A stretch of DNA of 13,604 nt from Pseudaestuariivita sp. (lineage in GTDB: Bacteria > Pseudomonadota > Alphaproteobacteria > Rhodobacterales > Rhodobacteraceae). The DNA lies in contig JAHDCH010000049.1 of the NCBI GenBank assembly GCA_020629995.1, positions 1 to 13,604 of the forward strand, given 5' to 3'. The position numbers and the translations under genes are program-made. Shown one piece after another: positions 7,578 through 13,604 of the stretch (position 1 is the first letter of the stretch; each line of letters opens with the position of its first letter). The notes under the pieces are model-generated. The model was not told the origin of the DNA. It saw only the letters and a program-made list of their open reading frames with translations, and made no database searches.

Positions 7578-8814
7578 CGCGACGCCGCCCGTAACCGTTC
7601 TGGGCGCGGGGCTGGTCGGGATTTGCACGGCGTTGTCGCTTGCGGATCGCGGCATCAAGGTCCGCTTGCTGGATCGGGGCGCGCCGGGGCAGGAAACGTC
7701 CATGGGCAATGCGGGGATCGTGTCGCCATGGTCATGTGTTCCGCAGGCAATGCCCGGTTCGCTGGGCGCCATCCCCGGATTGCTGTTCGGCTATGGCCGC
7801 CCTCTGTCGGTTCACTGGAAAGTCGCGCACAGGATGCTGTCGTGGGGCGGCAGGTTCCTGCGCCAAGGCACGGAAACCAACGTGCGCAAGACCTCCGACG
7901 CGATGTCGTATCTGTGCGGGCCCTCCATCGAGCTTTACGAGCGGCATCTGCGCGGAACGGGCCATGAAAACCTGCTGTGCGACAGCATGTACGTGCACGC
8001 GTTTCGCGACGGCAGCCGCGCCAACCTGTCTGATCTTGAATACCGGATACGCAGCGAAAAAGGGGCCAACCTGGAACTGATCGGGCGCGACCGGCTTGCC
8101 GATATCGAACCGTCGCTCAGCCCGGACTTTCGTGCGGCGGTCCTGATCCACGGTCAGGCCCGCGTGCGATCGCCGGGCAGGCTGGGGCAGGTTCTGGCCG
8201 ACAAGGCGCACTCCATGGGCGTCGACATCATCCAGGCCGACATTCGGTCGATCCGGCGCGGAGACGGAACCTGGACGGTGGAGTGCGACGGCAGAAGCTT
8301 TGAGGCCAGCCAGGTCGTTGTCGCGCTGGGTGCCTGGAGCGCCAGGGTGCTGGACTGGTTGCCGCTGAGCCTGCCGTTGATGGCAGAACGCGGGTACCAT
8401 GTCGAATTCCCGTCCCCAGAGATTGAGATCAACAACTCGGTGATGGATGTCGATGCCAAGGTGGTGGCCAGCAGCATGGAAGGGGGCGTGCGGGTGGCCG
8501 GGCAGGCCGAATTTGCGCCCGTCGACGCACCGCCCAACGCCAAAAAGAAGGCTCAGCTGGCGCGCATTGCCCAAAACGCGTTTCCGGCGCTGAACACCGG
8601 CGATGCATCTTTCTGGATGGGCAGGCGCCCGTCCTTTCCCGACAGCCTGCCTGTATTGGGTGAGGTGGCCGGGCAGCCGGGTTTGTTTGTGAACTTTGGC
8701 CATTCGCATTACGGGGTCATGATGGCCCCCAAATCAGGCGAGGTCATGGCCGGGTTGATTGCCGGTGACAGGTCAAACGCTGATCTGGAGCCGCTTTCCC
8801 CGCACCGCTTTTGA
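7564..8814 (+). CDS. DadA/DAO-family FAD-dependent amino-acid oxidoreductase
   Basis: A 416-residue flavoprotein of the DAO fold (D-amino acid dehydrogenase, glycine/sarcosine-oxidase relatives). The N-terminal dinucleotide-binding motif is complete: VTVLGAGLVG with glycines 14, 16 and 19, ending in the acidic strand VRLLDRG. It is followed by SMGNAGIVSPWS, which is DadA-like and contacts FAD. Near the C-terminus, GRRPSFPDSLPVLGEV and FVNFGHSHYGVMMAPKSGE are the usual FAD-closing blocks. Length matches DadA. The reaction would be oxidative deamination of a D-amino acid, or attack on a secondary amine, passing electrons to the quinone pool. The start at 7564 has GGAG 7 nt upstream and lies inside the permease gene. 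Linkage to the TAXI-TRAP genes suggests it acts on the imported solute. The exact substrate is unknown; no racemase or further catabolic gene lies beside it. Confidence 0.9.
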   Translation: MWQHDATPPVTVLGAGLVGICTALSLADRGIKVRLLDRGAPGQETSMGNAGIVSPWSCVPQAMPGSLGAIPGLLFGYGRPLSVHWKVAHRMLSWGGRFLRQGTETNVRKTSDAMSYLCGPSIELYERHLRGTGHENLLCDSMYVHAFRDGSRANLSDLEYRIRSEKGANLELIGRDRLADIEPSLSPDFRAAVLIHGQARVRSPGRLGQVLADKAHSMGVDIIQADIRSIRRGDGTWTVECDGRSFEASQVVVALGAWSARVLDWLPLSLPLMAERGYHVEFPSPEIEINNSVMDVDAKVVASSMEGGVRVAGQAEFAPVDAPPNAKKKAQLARIAQNAFPALNTGDASFWMGRRPSFPDSLPVLGEVAGQPGLFVNFGHSHYGVMMAPKSGEVMAGLIAGDRSNADLEPLSPHRF

Positions 8815-8826
8815 TCTGTGCAGCCG

Positions 8827-9018
8827 TCAGGAATAGGTGACGACACGGATCCTTTCCACGATCAGCCAGCCGCCGCCGTCCGAGGGAAAGGGCCCGGTGT
8901 TGAGGTCCGTGTGATCCGCCTTGGTCGGGCTGCGGCGGCTTTGAAGAAGCATCGCGCAATCTTGGGTGATGACCAGCGGCGACCGGATCCTGTGTGCCGC
9001 CGGCGCAAAAGGCGGCAA
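8827..9018 (-). CDS. Short coding-like ORF of unknown function behind the ROK gene, possibly a gene remnant
   Basis: On the minus strand a 63-codon stretch with a TTG start shows codon use typical of this genome (mostly G or C at third positions) and protein-like text such as LVITQDCAMLLQSRR and FPSDGGGWLIVERIRV. I do not recognise the family. It lies in the same frame as the ROK gene, separated from its TAG stop (9031-9033) by four sense codons. It has no clear Shine-Dalgarno and only a TTG start. It could be a small real gene, the C-terminal remnant of a lost gene, or a chance open frame. The plus-strand frame across the same bases is less protein-like. Confidence 0.35.
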   Translation of the reverse strand: MPPFAPAAHRIRSPLVITQDCAMLLQSRRSPTKADHTDLNTGPFPSDGGGWLIVERIRVVTYS

Positions 9019-9030
9019 GGGCCGCCCCGC

Positions 9031-10209
9031 CTATAACATGAATTGCGTGTTGATCGGCCGGGTTGCGGCGCCGATGGCACGGGCCTTGCGCCCGATCGAG
9101 CCTGCTTCGATCCGCGGTGTGATCAGGCCGCGCGTGTCCTGGGTTGTCACATAGCGGCGCACCCGATCGACAAGGTCGAGCCGAATGACTTCGGGAAAGG
9201 CGCCATCGATCAGGATCGCCTCAAAGTCGATCACGGAACAGACCGACAGCGCTGCCTTTGAAAGCTCTTGCGCGGTTTGGCGCAGCCAGGGATCGACATA
9301 TCGCGACAGGTGTGTCCAGCTTTCGGGGTCGGACCACAATTGCCGCGTGTCGAGGTCGACCTCTTCGAGGCGTTGTTCAAGCTGACGGATCGAGGCCATC
9401 TCGACCAATTGCATGCTTTCTCCGTTGGGGCCGATGCTGCGCAGCGATCCCAACGCGCCTGCATTGCCCTGGCGGCCTTCGTAGACCGTGTTGTCCAGGA
9501 CGATGCCGCCACCGATATAAGCGCCGACAAAGAAATAGGCGTAGTCGCGGAATTCCTTGCCGCGGCCAAAAGTGTGCTCGGCCTGGCAGGCGGACGTGGC
9601 ATCGTTCAGCAACGACACCGGAAGCCCGGTCAGATCCTGCAGATACGCCCTGAGGTCAACATGTTGCCATTCGGCGAATTCAGCGCGGCGCGCGGCGGCT
9701 TCGTCTGGCCAGTTCCACAGCTCGAACGCGGCCCCGATGCCAAGTCCGCAAATGCGGGCGTTCTGATCCTGGGTCAGGGTTTCGCGAATGTTCCGGATGC
9801 CGTTTTCAACAAAGTCAAAGATGGTGTCCGGCAGCGGGCGGTCATAGTTCAACACCTTTTCGCCTCGCGTCTGGCCGATGAAATCCATCAACACCAGCTC
9901 GGCCGAGCGGCGCCCGATCTTGAGCCCGAAGGAAAACGCGCCGTCCTCGGCAAGCCGCATGGGCGTTGACGGTTTGCCAACCTTGCCACGGACAGGTTCC
10001 CCTTTCGATACAAGGCCTTCGGCCTCAAGCCTGCGCAGAATGCTGGACACCGTTGGTGGTGACAGGCCCGCCCGTTTCGACAGGTCGCTGGCTGGCAAGC
10101 CGCCATGCCGATGGATCAACGAAAGCAGCAGTCTTTCGTTGTGATCGCGGACCCCGCGCTGGCTGAGGCCTGCGCTGATCTCTCTGACCAATCCATCATC
10201 CATGGGCAC
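9031..10209 (-). CDS. ROK-family transcriptional regulator (FrcR-like position)
   Basis: A 392-residue ROK repressor. The N-terminal winged helix (about 25-72: ASDLSKRAGLSPPTVSSILR, then LEAEGLV and GKVGKP) is followed by a ROK sugar-kinase-like domain with an ND pair at 202-203 (LLNDATSACQAE) and a glycine-rich VGAYIGGGIVL stretch. The zinc-binding CxCGxxGC block is absent, and the ExGH element of ROK kinases reads GALGS (251-255). It is therefore very unlikely to phosphorylate sugar or bind zinc and is a sensor only. The GTG start at 10209 is preferred because AGGAG lies 11 nt upstream; the ATG two codons later (10203) is the alternative. It diverges from frcBCA, the arrangement expected for a fructose-responsive repressor of that transporter. 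That role is inferred from position, not shown by motif. Confidence 0.92.
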   Translation of the reverse strand: MPMDDGLVREISAGLSQRGVRDHNERLLLSLIHRHGGLPASDLSKRAGLSPPTVSSILRRLEAEGLVSKGEPVRGKVGKPSTPMRLAEDGAFSFGLKIGRRSAELVLMDFIGQTRGEKVLNYDRPLPDTIFDFVENGIRNIRETLTQDQNARICGLGIGAAFELWNWPDEAAARRAEFAEWQHVDLRAYLQDLTGLPVSLLNDATSACQAEHTFGRGKEFRDYAYFFVGAYIGGGIVLDNTVYEGRQGNAGALGSLRSIGPNGESMQLVEMASIRQLEQRLEEVDLDTRQLWSDPESWTHLSRYVDPWLRQTAQELSKAALSVCSVIDFEAILIDGAFPEVIRLDLVDRVRRYVTTQDTRGLITPRIEAGSIGRKARAIGAATRPINTQFML

Positions 10210-10241
10210 GATCTATAGGTCTCCTACTGTCGTCTTCATAG

Positions 10242-10298
10242 CCGATTCTGATTAATAAAGAAAGTTAACTAACTAATTGACAGCGGCATCAGAATCGG
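10242..10298. promoter_or_regulatory. 11-bp perfect inverted repeat, candidate operator for ROK regulator
   Basis: CCGATTCTGAT (10242-10252) and ATCAGAATCGG (10288-10298) are perfect reverse complements with a 35-bp AT-rich spacer between the divergent ROK and frcB genes. The right arm falls directly after the TTGACA box, in the spacer of the frcB promoter, where a bound repressor would block polymerase. The centre also contains the palindrome AGTTAACT (10263-10270) and a TAAC-type short repeat. The arms may be two half-sites bridged by a dimer of dimers. Confidence 0.6.
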
Positions 10299-10306
10299 AC
10301 TTTTTA
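10277..10306 (+). promoter_or_regulatory. Candidate frcBCA promoter
   Basis: A perfect TTGACA -35 box (10277-10282) is followed after 18 nt by a weak, T-rich -10 region (TTTTTA at 10301-10306). The leader would be about 65 nt. Perfect -35 plus poor -10 is seen in many alphaproteobacterial promoters. The right arm of the inverted repeat occupies the spacer. Confidence 0.5.
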
Positions 10307-10336
10307 GGGCGCATGGCGGATTTGAACCGTTGAACA

Positions 10337-10354
10337 GCAGGGTAGGGACCCTGC
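10337..10354 (+). promoter_or_regulatory. Leader hairpin upstream of frcB
   Basis: GCAGGGT (10337-10343) and ACCCTGC (10348-10354) form a perfect 7-bp stem with an AGGG tetraloop, ending 12 nt before the GGGAGGA Shine-Dalgarno of frcB (10367-10373). It could protect the 5' end of the transcript or present a second ribosome-standby AGGG. It has no T-tail and is not a terminator. Confidence 0.45.
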
Positions 10355-10377
10355 CCAACTACGTCTGGGAGGACACG

Positions 10378-11397
10378 ATGAAAAAGCTCATGATTGGCAC
10401 CGCTTTTGCCGCGATCAGCGCAGCCGGTGCGGCTATGGCCGATGGCCATGGAACGTCGGCTTGCCTGATCACCAAGACCGATACCAACCCGTTCTTTGTG
10501 AAGATGCGCGAAGGCGCGACCGCCGCTGCGGACAAGCTTGGGATCAAGCTGAACTCCTATGCCGGCACGGTGGACGGTGACCACGAAAGCCAGGTCGCGG
10601 CCATCGAGGCCTGCATTGCCAATGGCGCGTCCGGCATCCTGATTACGGCCTCCGACACCGCCGCGATCGTCGAGCCCGTAAAGGACGCACGCGACGCGGG
10701 CATCCTGGTCATCGCGCTCGACACGCCGCTGGACCCGATCGACGCCGCTGACGCGACCTTTGCCACCGACAACTTCCTGGCAGGCGAGCTGATCGGCCAA
10801 TGGGCCGCCGGTGCGATGGGCGACGATGCCGCAACCGCCAAGATCGCGATGCTGGACCTCGCCATCAGCCAGCCGACCGTGGGCGTGCTGCGCGATCAGG
10901 GCTTTCTGACCGGCTTTGGCATCGACGTGGTTGACCCGAACATGTGGGGCGATGAGACCGACGCGCGGATCATCTGCAACGAAGTCACCGCCGGCAACGA
11001 AGAGGGCGGCCGCACCGCGATGGAAACCTGCCTGGCGGCGGACCCGGATATCAACGTGGTCTACACGATCAACGAACCGGCCGCTGCGGGTGCCTATGAG
11101 GCGCTGGTTGCGGTGGGCCGTCAGGATGACGTGCTGATCGTGTCGGTCGATGGGGGATGCCCCGGTGTGGCCGACGTGGCGGACGGCGTGATTGGCGCGA
11201 CGTCGCAGCAATACCCGCTGCTGATGGCCTCGCTCGGGATCGAGGCAATTGCCAAATTCGCCAAGGATGGCAGCCTGCCCGAAAACACGCCCGGCAAGGA
11301 TTTCTTTGACACCGGCGTCGCCCTGGTGACCGGCAGCGCCGTTGACGGGGTCGAGAGCATCTCGGTCGAAGAAGGCACCAGCCTCTGCTGGGGTTGA
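10378..11397 (+). CDS. frcB: Fructose-type ABC transporter periplasmic binding protein FrcB
   Basis: A 339-residue receptor of the pentose/hexose (CUT2, RbsB-like) group. The signal peptide is residues 1-21, likely cut after AMA. The mature part opens with the sugar-binding lobe [17 protein letters not shown], then [39 protein letters not shown], and the C-terminal [15 protein letters not shown] and SVDGGCPGV blocks. These match my recollection of rhizobial FrcB nearly word for word, so fructose (possibly with ribose or mannose) is the likely ligand. Six cysteines (29, 79, 200, 218, 261, 337) are visible, and some probably form disulfides. The ATG at 10378 has a strong GGGAGGA Shine-Dalgarno; upstream in-frame codons would put non-signal residues first. 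It heads the frcBCA unit. Tentative alternative: another CUT2 sugar such as ribose. Confidence 0.93.
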   Translation: MKKLMIGTAFAAISAAGAAMADGHGTSACLITKTDTNPFFVKMREGATAAADKLGIKLNSYAGTVDGDHESQVAAIEACIANGASGILITASDTAAIVEPVKDARDAGILVIALDTPLDPIDAADATFATDNFLAGELIGQWAAGAMGDDAATAKIAMLDLAISQPTVGVLRDQGFLTGFGIDVVDPNMWGDETDARIICNEVTAGNEEGGRTAMETCLAADPDINVVYTINEPAAAGAYEALVAVGRQDDVLIVSVDGGCPGVADVADGVIGATSQQYPLLMASLGIEAIAKFAKDGSLPENTPGKDFFDTGVALVTGSAVDGVESISVEEGTSLCWG

Positions 11398-11435
11398 TCT
11401 GAACGGGCTCTTGGGCCCAATTTCACACAAAGATC

Positions 11436-11457
11436 AGGGCGGGCCACGGTCCGCCCT
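11436..11457 (+). terminator. Intercistronic hairpin between frcB and frcC
   Basis: AGGGCGG (11436-11442) pairs with CCGCCCT (11451-11457) around an 8-nt loop; inner pairs may lengthen the stem. No T-run follows, so read-through into frcC is expected. A separate perfect 10-bp palindrome TTGGGCCCAA lies at 11411-11420. The pair probably stabilises or partly terminates the frcB message, giving more receptor than membrane complex. Confidence 0.55.
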
Positions 11458-11498
11458 TCCATGACGTTGGCACCGCTTGGGTGCGCCGGGGAACACAC

Positions 11499-12653
11499 AT
11501 GTCGGACAAGACGGACAATTACGAAGCCGCGCTGGATGGTGCGTCCAAAGACGTGGCGCAGTTCGATGTGCAGGACAAATCGCTGCTGATGCGGTTCCAG
11601 AGCGCGCTGCACAAGACGCCATCGCTGGTCCCGCTCATCGTACTGGTGTGCGCGATCATGATTTTCACCGGCTGGCTGGGGCCGCGCTTTCTTCCCCAGA
11701 TGACCCTGGTGTTTCAGCAAATTCAGGTGGTCGGCATACTGGCCCTGGCACAAACGCTTGTCATCCTTACCGCCGGTATTGATCTGTCCGTTGGCGCAAT
11801 TGCGGTGTTCTGCTCGGTTGTGATGGGCAAGTTCACCTTTGACTATGGTCTTCCCCCCGCCGTTGCGGTGGCCTGCGGCATCGCGGCGGGCGCAGCCATT
11901 GGCGCAGTGTCCGGATGGCTGGTGACTCGGATCAAGATCCCGCCTTTCATCGCAACGCTGGGCGTCTGGCAGATCGTCCTGGCGGCCAATTACATCTATT
12001 CGCGCAACGAAACGATCCGCGCGCGCACCATCCGCGAAGAGGCCCCCATGCTTCAATGGCTTGGCCTGAAACCGAATGAGCAATTCGTCAGTGCGATCGA
12101 GAACCTGCGCGGCATCACCTATGAACGCATCCGCCCGAACGACACCGGGCAGTTCCTGCTCGACATCATCTGGCAGACCAAGATCACCTATGGCGTGCTG
12201 GTGCTGATCGCGCTGACAATCCTGCTGGCCTACATGCTGCGGTCGACCGCCTGGGGGCGCCACGTCTATGCCGTGGGCGACGATCCCGATGCGGCAGAGC
12301 TTGCGGGCGTGAACGTCAAGCGCACGCTCATGTCGGTCTACATGCTGGCCGGAGCCATAGCGGCAATCGCCGGATGGTCGCTGATCGGGCGATTTGCGTC
12401 CGTCTCGCCAAGCGCGTCGACCGGGCTGGAAGGCAACATTGAATCGATCACTGCCGTGGTGATTGGAGGCATCTCTCTCTTTGGTGGGCGCGGGTCGATC
12501 TGGGGGGCGTTTTTTGGGGCCTTGATCGTCGGGGTTTTCATGCTGGGCCTTGGTATGGCGGGCGTAAACCCTCAGTGGACCTTCATGCTAATCGGAACCC
12601 TTATCATCCTTGCCGTTGGCATCGACCAGTGGATCAGAAAGGTGGCATCCTGA
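11499..12653 (+). CDS. frcC: Fructose-type ABC transporter permease FrcC
   Basis: A 384-residue inner-membrane permease of the RbsC/CUT2 family. An acidic cytoplasmic N-terminus (1-40) precedes the membrane segments. The family signature TAGIDLSVGAIAVF lies at 91-104, PPFIATLGVWQIV at 148-160, the cytoplasmic coupling region AVGDDPDAAELAGVNVKRT at 258-276, and VIGGISLFGGRGSIWGAFFG at 321-340. Residues about 170-225 form a long hydrophilic loop between membrane segments, which I believe also occurs in rhizobial FrcC. I chose the ATG at 11499, preceded by GGGGA; a GTG at 11481 in frame would add six residues. Its stop shares one base with the frcA start (TGATG), a tight coupling expected for subunits of one complex. 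It would form a homodimer with two FrcA ATPases. Confidence 0.93.
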   Translation: MSDKTDNYEAALDGASKDVAQFDVQDKSLLMRFQSALHKTPSLVPLIVLVCAIMIFTGWLGPRFLPQMTLVFQQIQVVGILALAQTLVILTAGIDLSVGAIAVFCSVVMGKFTFDYGLPPAVAVACGIAAGAAIGAVSGWLVTRIKIPPFIATLGVWQIVLAANYIYSRNETIRARTIREEAPMLQWLGLKPNEQFVSAIENLRGITYERIRPNDTGQFLLDIIWQTKITYGVLVLIALTILLAYMLRSTAWGRHVYAVGDDPDAAELAGVNVKRTLMSVYMLAGAIAAIAGWSLIGRFASVSPSASTGLEGNIESITAVVIGGISLFGGRGSIWGAFFGALIVGVFMLGLGMAGVNPQWTFMLIGTLIILAVGIDQWIRKVAS

Positions 12654-13429
12654 TGGACCCCATTCTCAAAGGCCGGAACCTGACCAAACGCTATGGCAAG
12701 GTCGTGGCTCTCGATAATTGCGACTTTGATCTTTACCCAGGCGAGATCCTTGCCGTTATCGGTGACAACGGCGCGGGCAAATCCACGTTGATCAAGGCGC
12801 TGTCGGGCGCCGTGGTCCCTGACAGCGGCTCGGTCGAGCTTGAAGGGCGCGCTGTTCGCTTCAGTTCGCCCAACGACGCGCGGCATGCCGGGATCGAAAC
12901 GGTGTACCAGACGCTTGCCGTCAGCCCGGCTTTGTCGATTGCGGACAACATGTTCATGGGCCGGGAAATTCGCAAACCCGGCCTGCGGGGATCCTTGCTG
13001 CGGCAACTGGACAAACCGGCGATGGAAAAGGCCGCTCGGGAAAAGCTGACCGACCTTGGCCTCATGACGATCCAGAACATCAATCAGGCGGTGGAAACCC
13101 TGTCGGGCTGTCAACGGCAGGGCGTGGCCGTGGCCCGCGCGGCGGCTTTTGGATCCAAGGTGATCATCCTTGACGAACCAACGGCCGCGCTGGGTGTCAA
13201 GGAAAGCCGCAAGGTGCTGGAGCTGATCCTCGACGTGCGGTCCCGCGGGATTCCGATCATCCTGATCAGCCACAACATGCCACATGTTTTCGAGGTCGCC
13301 GACCGGATTCACATCCATCGGCTGGGCCGCCGGCTCTGCGTGGTCGATCCCAAAGACTATACGATGTCGGACGCCGTGGCCTTCATGACGGGCGCGAAAG
13401 AGCCTCCGCAGCAGGCCGTCCTCGCCTAG
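12653..13429 (+). CDS. frcA: Fructose-type ABC transporter ATPase FrcA with altered signature motif
   Basis: A 258-residue single-domain ATPase, like rhizobial FrcA and unlike the double-domain RbsA. Walker A is GDNGAGKST at 37-45, the Q-loop glutamine Q86 (VYQTLAVSP), Walker B VIILDEP with D174 and E175, and the switch histidine H207 (LISHN). The text around GRLGRRLCVVDPKDYTMSDA-type C-terminal residues and ASP-rich blocks agrees with FrcA as I recall it. The exception is the ABC signature, which reads LSGCQ at 150-154: Cys153 (TGT, 13109-13111) replaces the near-invariant second glycine. The frame is otherwise intact and full length. It overlaps frcC by one base. Whether the transporter is still active is open; a base error in the read is also possible because GGT to TGT is one change. 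Confidence 0.94.
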   Translation: MDPILKGRNLTKRYGKVVALDNCDFDLYPGEILAVIGDNGAGKSTLIKALSGAVVPDSGSVELEGRAVRFSSPNDARHAGIETVYQTLAVSPALSIADNMFMGREIRKPGLRGSLLRQLDKPAMEKAAREKLTDLGLMTIQNINQAVETLSGCQRQGVAVARAAAFGSKVIILDEPTAALGVKESRKVLELILDVRSRGIPIILISHNMPHVFEVADRIHIHRLGRRLCVVDPKDYTMSDAVAFMTGAKEPPQQAVLA

Positions 13430-13604
13430 ACTGACGGGGCTGCTTTGCGTCTGATTACAGAAAAGTCTTTGAACGTCCGCGCGCGGCCCTTCTGCGTTTC
13501 GCTGTCCCACAACCGGATAGCCAAACATTTGCCATCATGGCGCGGCTACCCTGCGATGAACACCGCCGACTTACTGCGCCCGGGCACCCCTTTGATCGGT
13601 TGTC
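13430..13604. other. Intergenic end of window, no supported gene
   Basis: After the frcA stop there is no clear terminator and no complete gene. A palindromic CCGCGCGCGG lies near 13480-13490 with no T-run behind it. At the right edge two short open frames run out of the window, one on each strand (an ATG at 13557 on plus; a frame ending at a TAG at 13546-13548 on minus), and neither can be decided. A fructokinase gene (frcK), expected here by analogy with rhizobia, does not begin recognisably in this stretch. Confidence 0.5.

Noticed and set aside
8827..10209. Stop-codon readthrough of the ROK gene into the following in-frame ORF as a programmed extension.
   Set aside because: The ROK protein already ends where relatives end, and no readthrough context such as a downstream hairpin is evident. 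Shared frame has a one-in-three chance of occurring by accident.
10263..10279. TAAC-type tandem repeat and AGTTAACT palindrome in the frcB promoter, considered as the main ROK operator.
   Set aside because: The units are very short and imperfect; the flanking 11-bp perfect repeat is a better candidate, so this is only noted within it.
12572..13528. A 318-codon minus-strand open frame opposite frcC and frcA.
   Set aside because: It mirrors the clear FrcA coding frame and shows no motif of its own.
13546..13604. Possible partial genes at the right edge: a minus-strand C-terminus ending at the TAG 13546-13548 (PIKGVPGRSKSAVFIAG), or a plus-strand start at ATG 13557 (MNTADLLRPGTPLIGC).
   Set aside because: Both are under 20 codons inside the window, overlap each other, and have similar codon quality; the plus-strand start lacks a Shine-Dalgarno. 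No choice can be supported.

Overview
The window reads as chromosome from a GC-rich alphaproteobacterium, most likely a Rhodobacteraceae/Roseobacter-type organism. The grounds are strong G/C preference at third codon positions, TAXI-type TRAP transport genes, and a fructose ABC transporter whose proteins closely match what I recall of rhizobial FrcB, FrcC and FrcA. This placement is inference from gene content. I see no rRNA, tRNA, CRISPR array, insertion sequence or phage gene.

Region 1 (1-4158, minus strand): a LysR-type regulator, then a membrane-fusion protein with an N-terminal cytoplasmic domain (Alg44-like), then a membrane glycosyltransferase (Alg8-like). The last two are 4 nt apart and look like the inner-membrane polymerase and co-polymerase of an exopolysaccharide. 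No other alginate gene is visible. Positions 1-107 are AT-richer and hold no gene I can support.

Region 2 (4159-8814, plus strand): diverging from the LysR gene is a three-gene catabolic unit: a TAXI solute receptor, a fused small/large TRAP permease, and a DadA/DAO-type FAD oxidoreductase overlapping the permease by 14 nt. The likely logic is uptake of an amino-acid-like solute followed by oxidation in the cytoplasm, with the LysR protein as regulator. A 15-bp inverted repeat with one mismatch spans the divergent promoter.

Region 3 (8815-13429): a ROK-family regulator on the minus strand diverges from frcB-frcC-frcA (fructose-type periplasmic binding protein, permease, ATPase) on the plus strand. 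Between them lie an 11-bp perfect inverted repeat and a perfect TTGACA box. No fructokinase gene follows within the window. A short coding-like stretch of unknown function sits at 8827-9018, directly behind the ROK stop codon and in the same frame.

The most noteworthy points are a Gly-to-Cys change in the ABC signature motif of the fructose ATPase (LSGCQ), an Alg8/Alg44-like pair whose Alg44-like protein lacks the usual c-di-GMP-binding motifs, and the large palindromes in both divergent promoters. I did not find a clearly undescribed system; these are leads, not discoveries.
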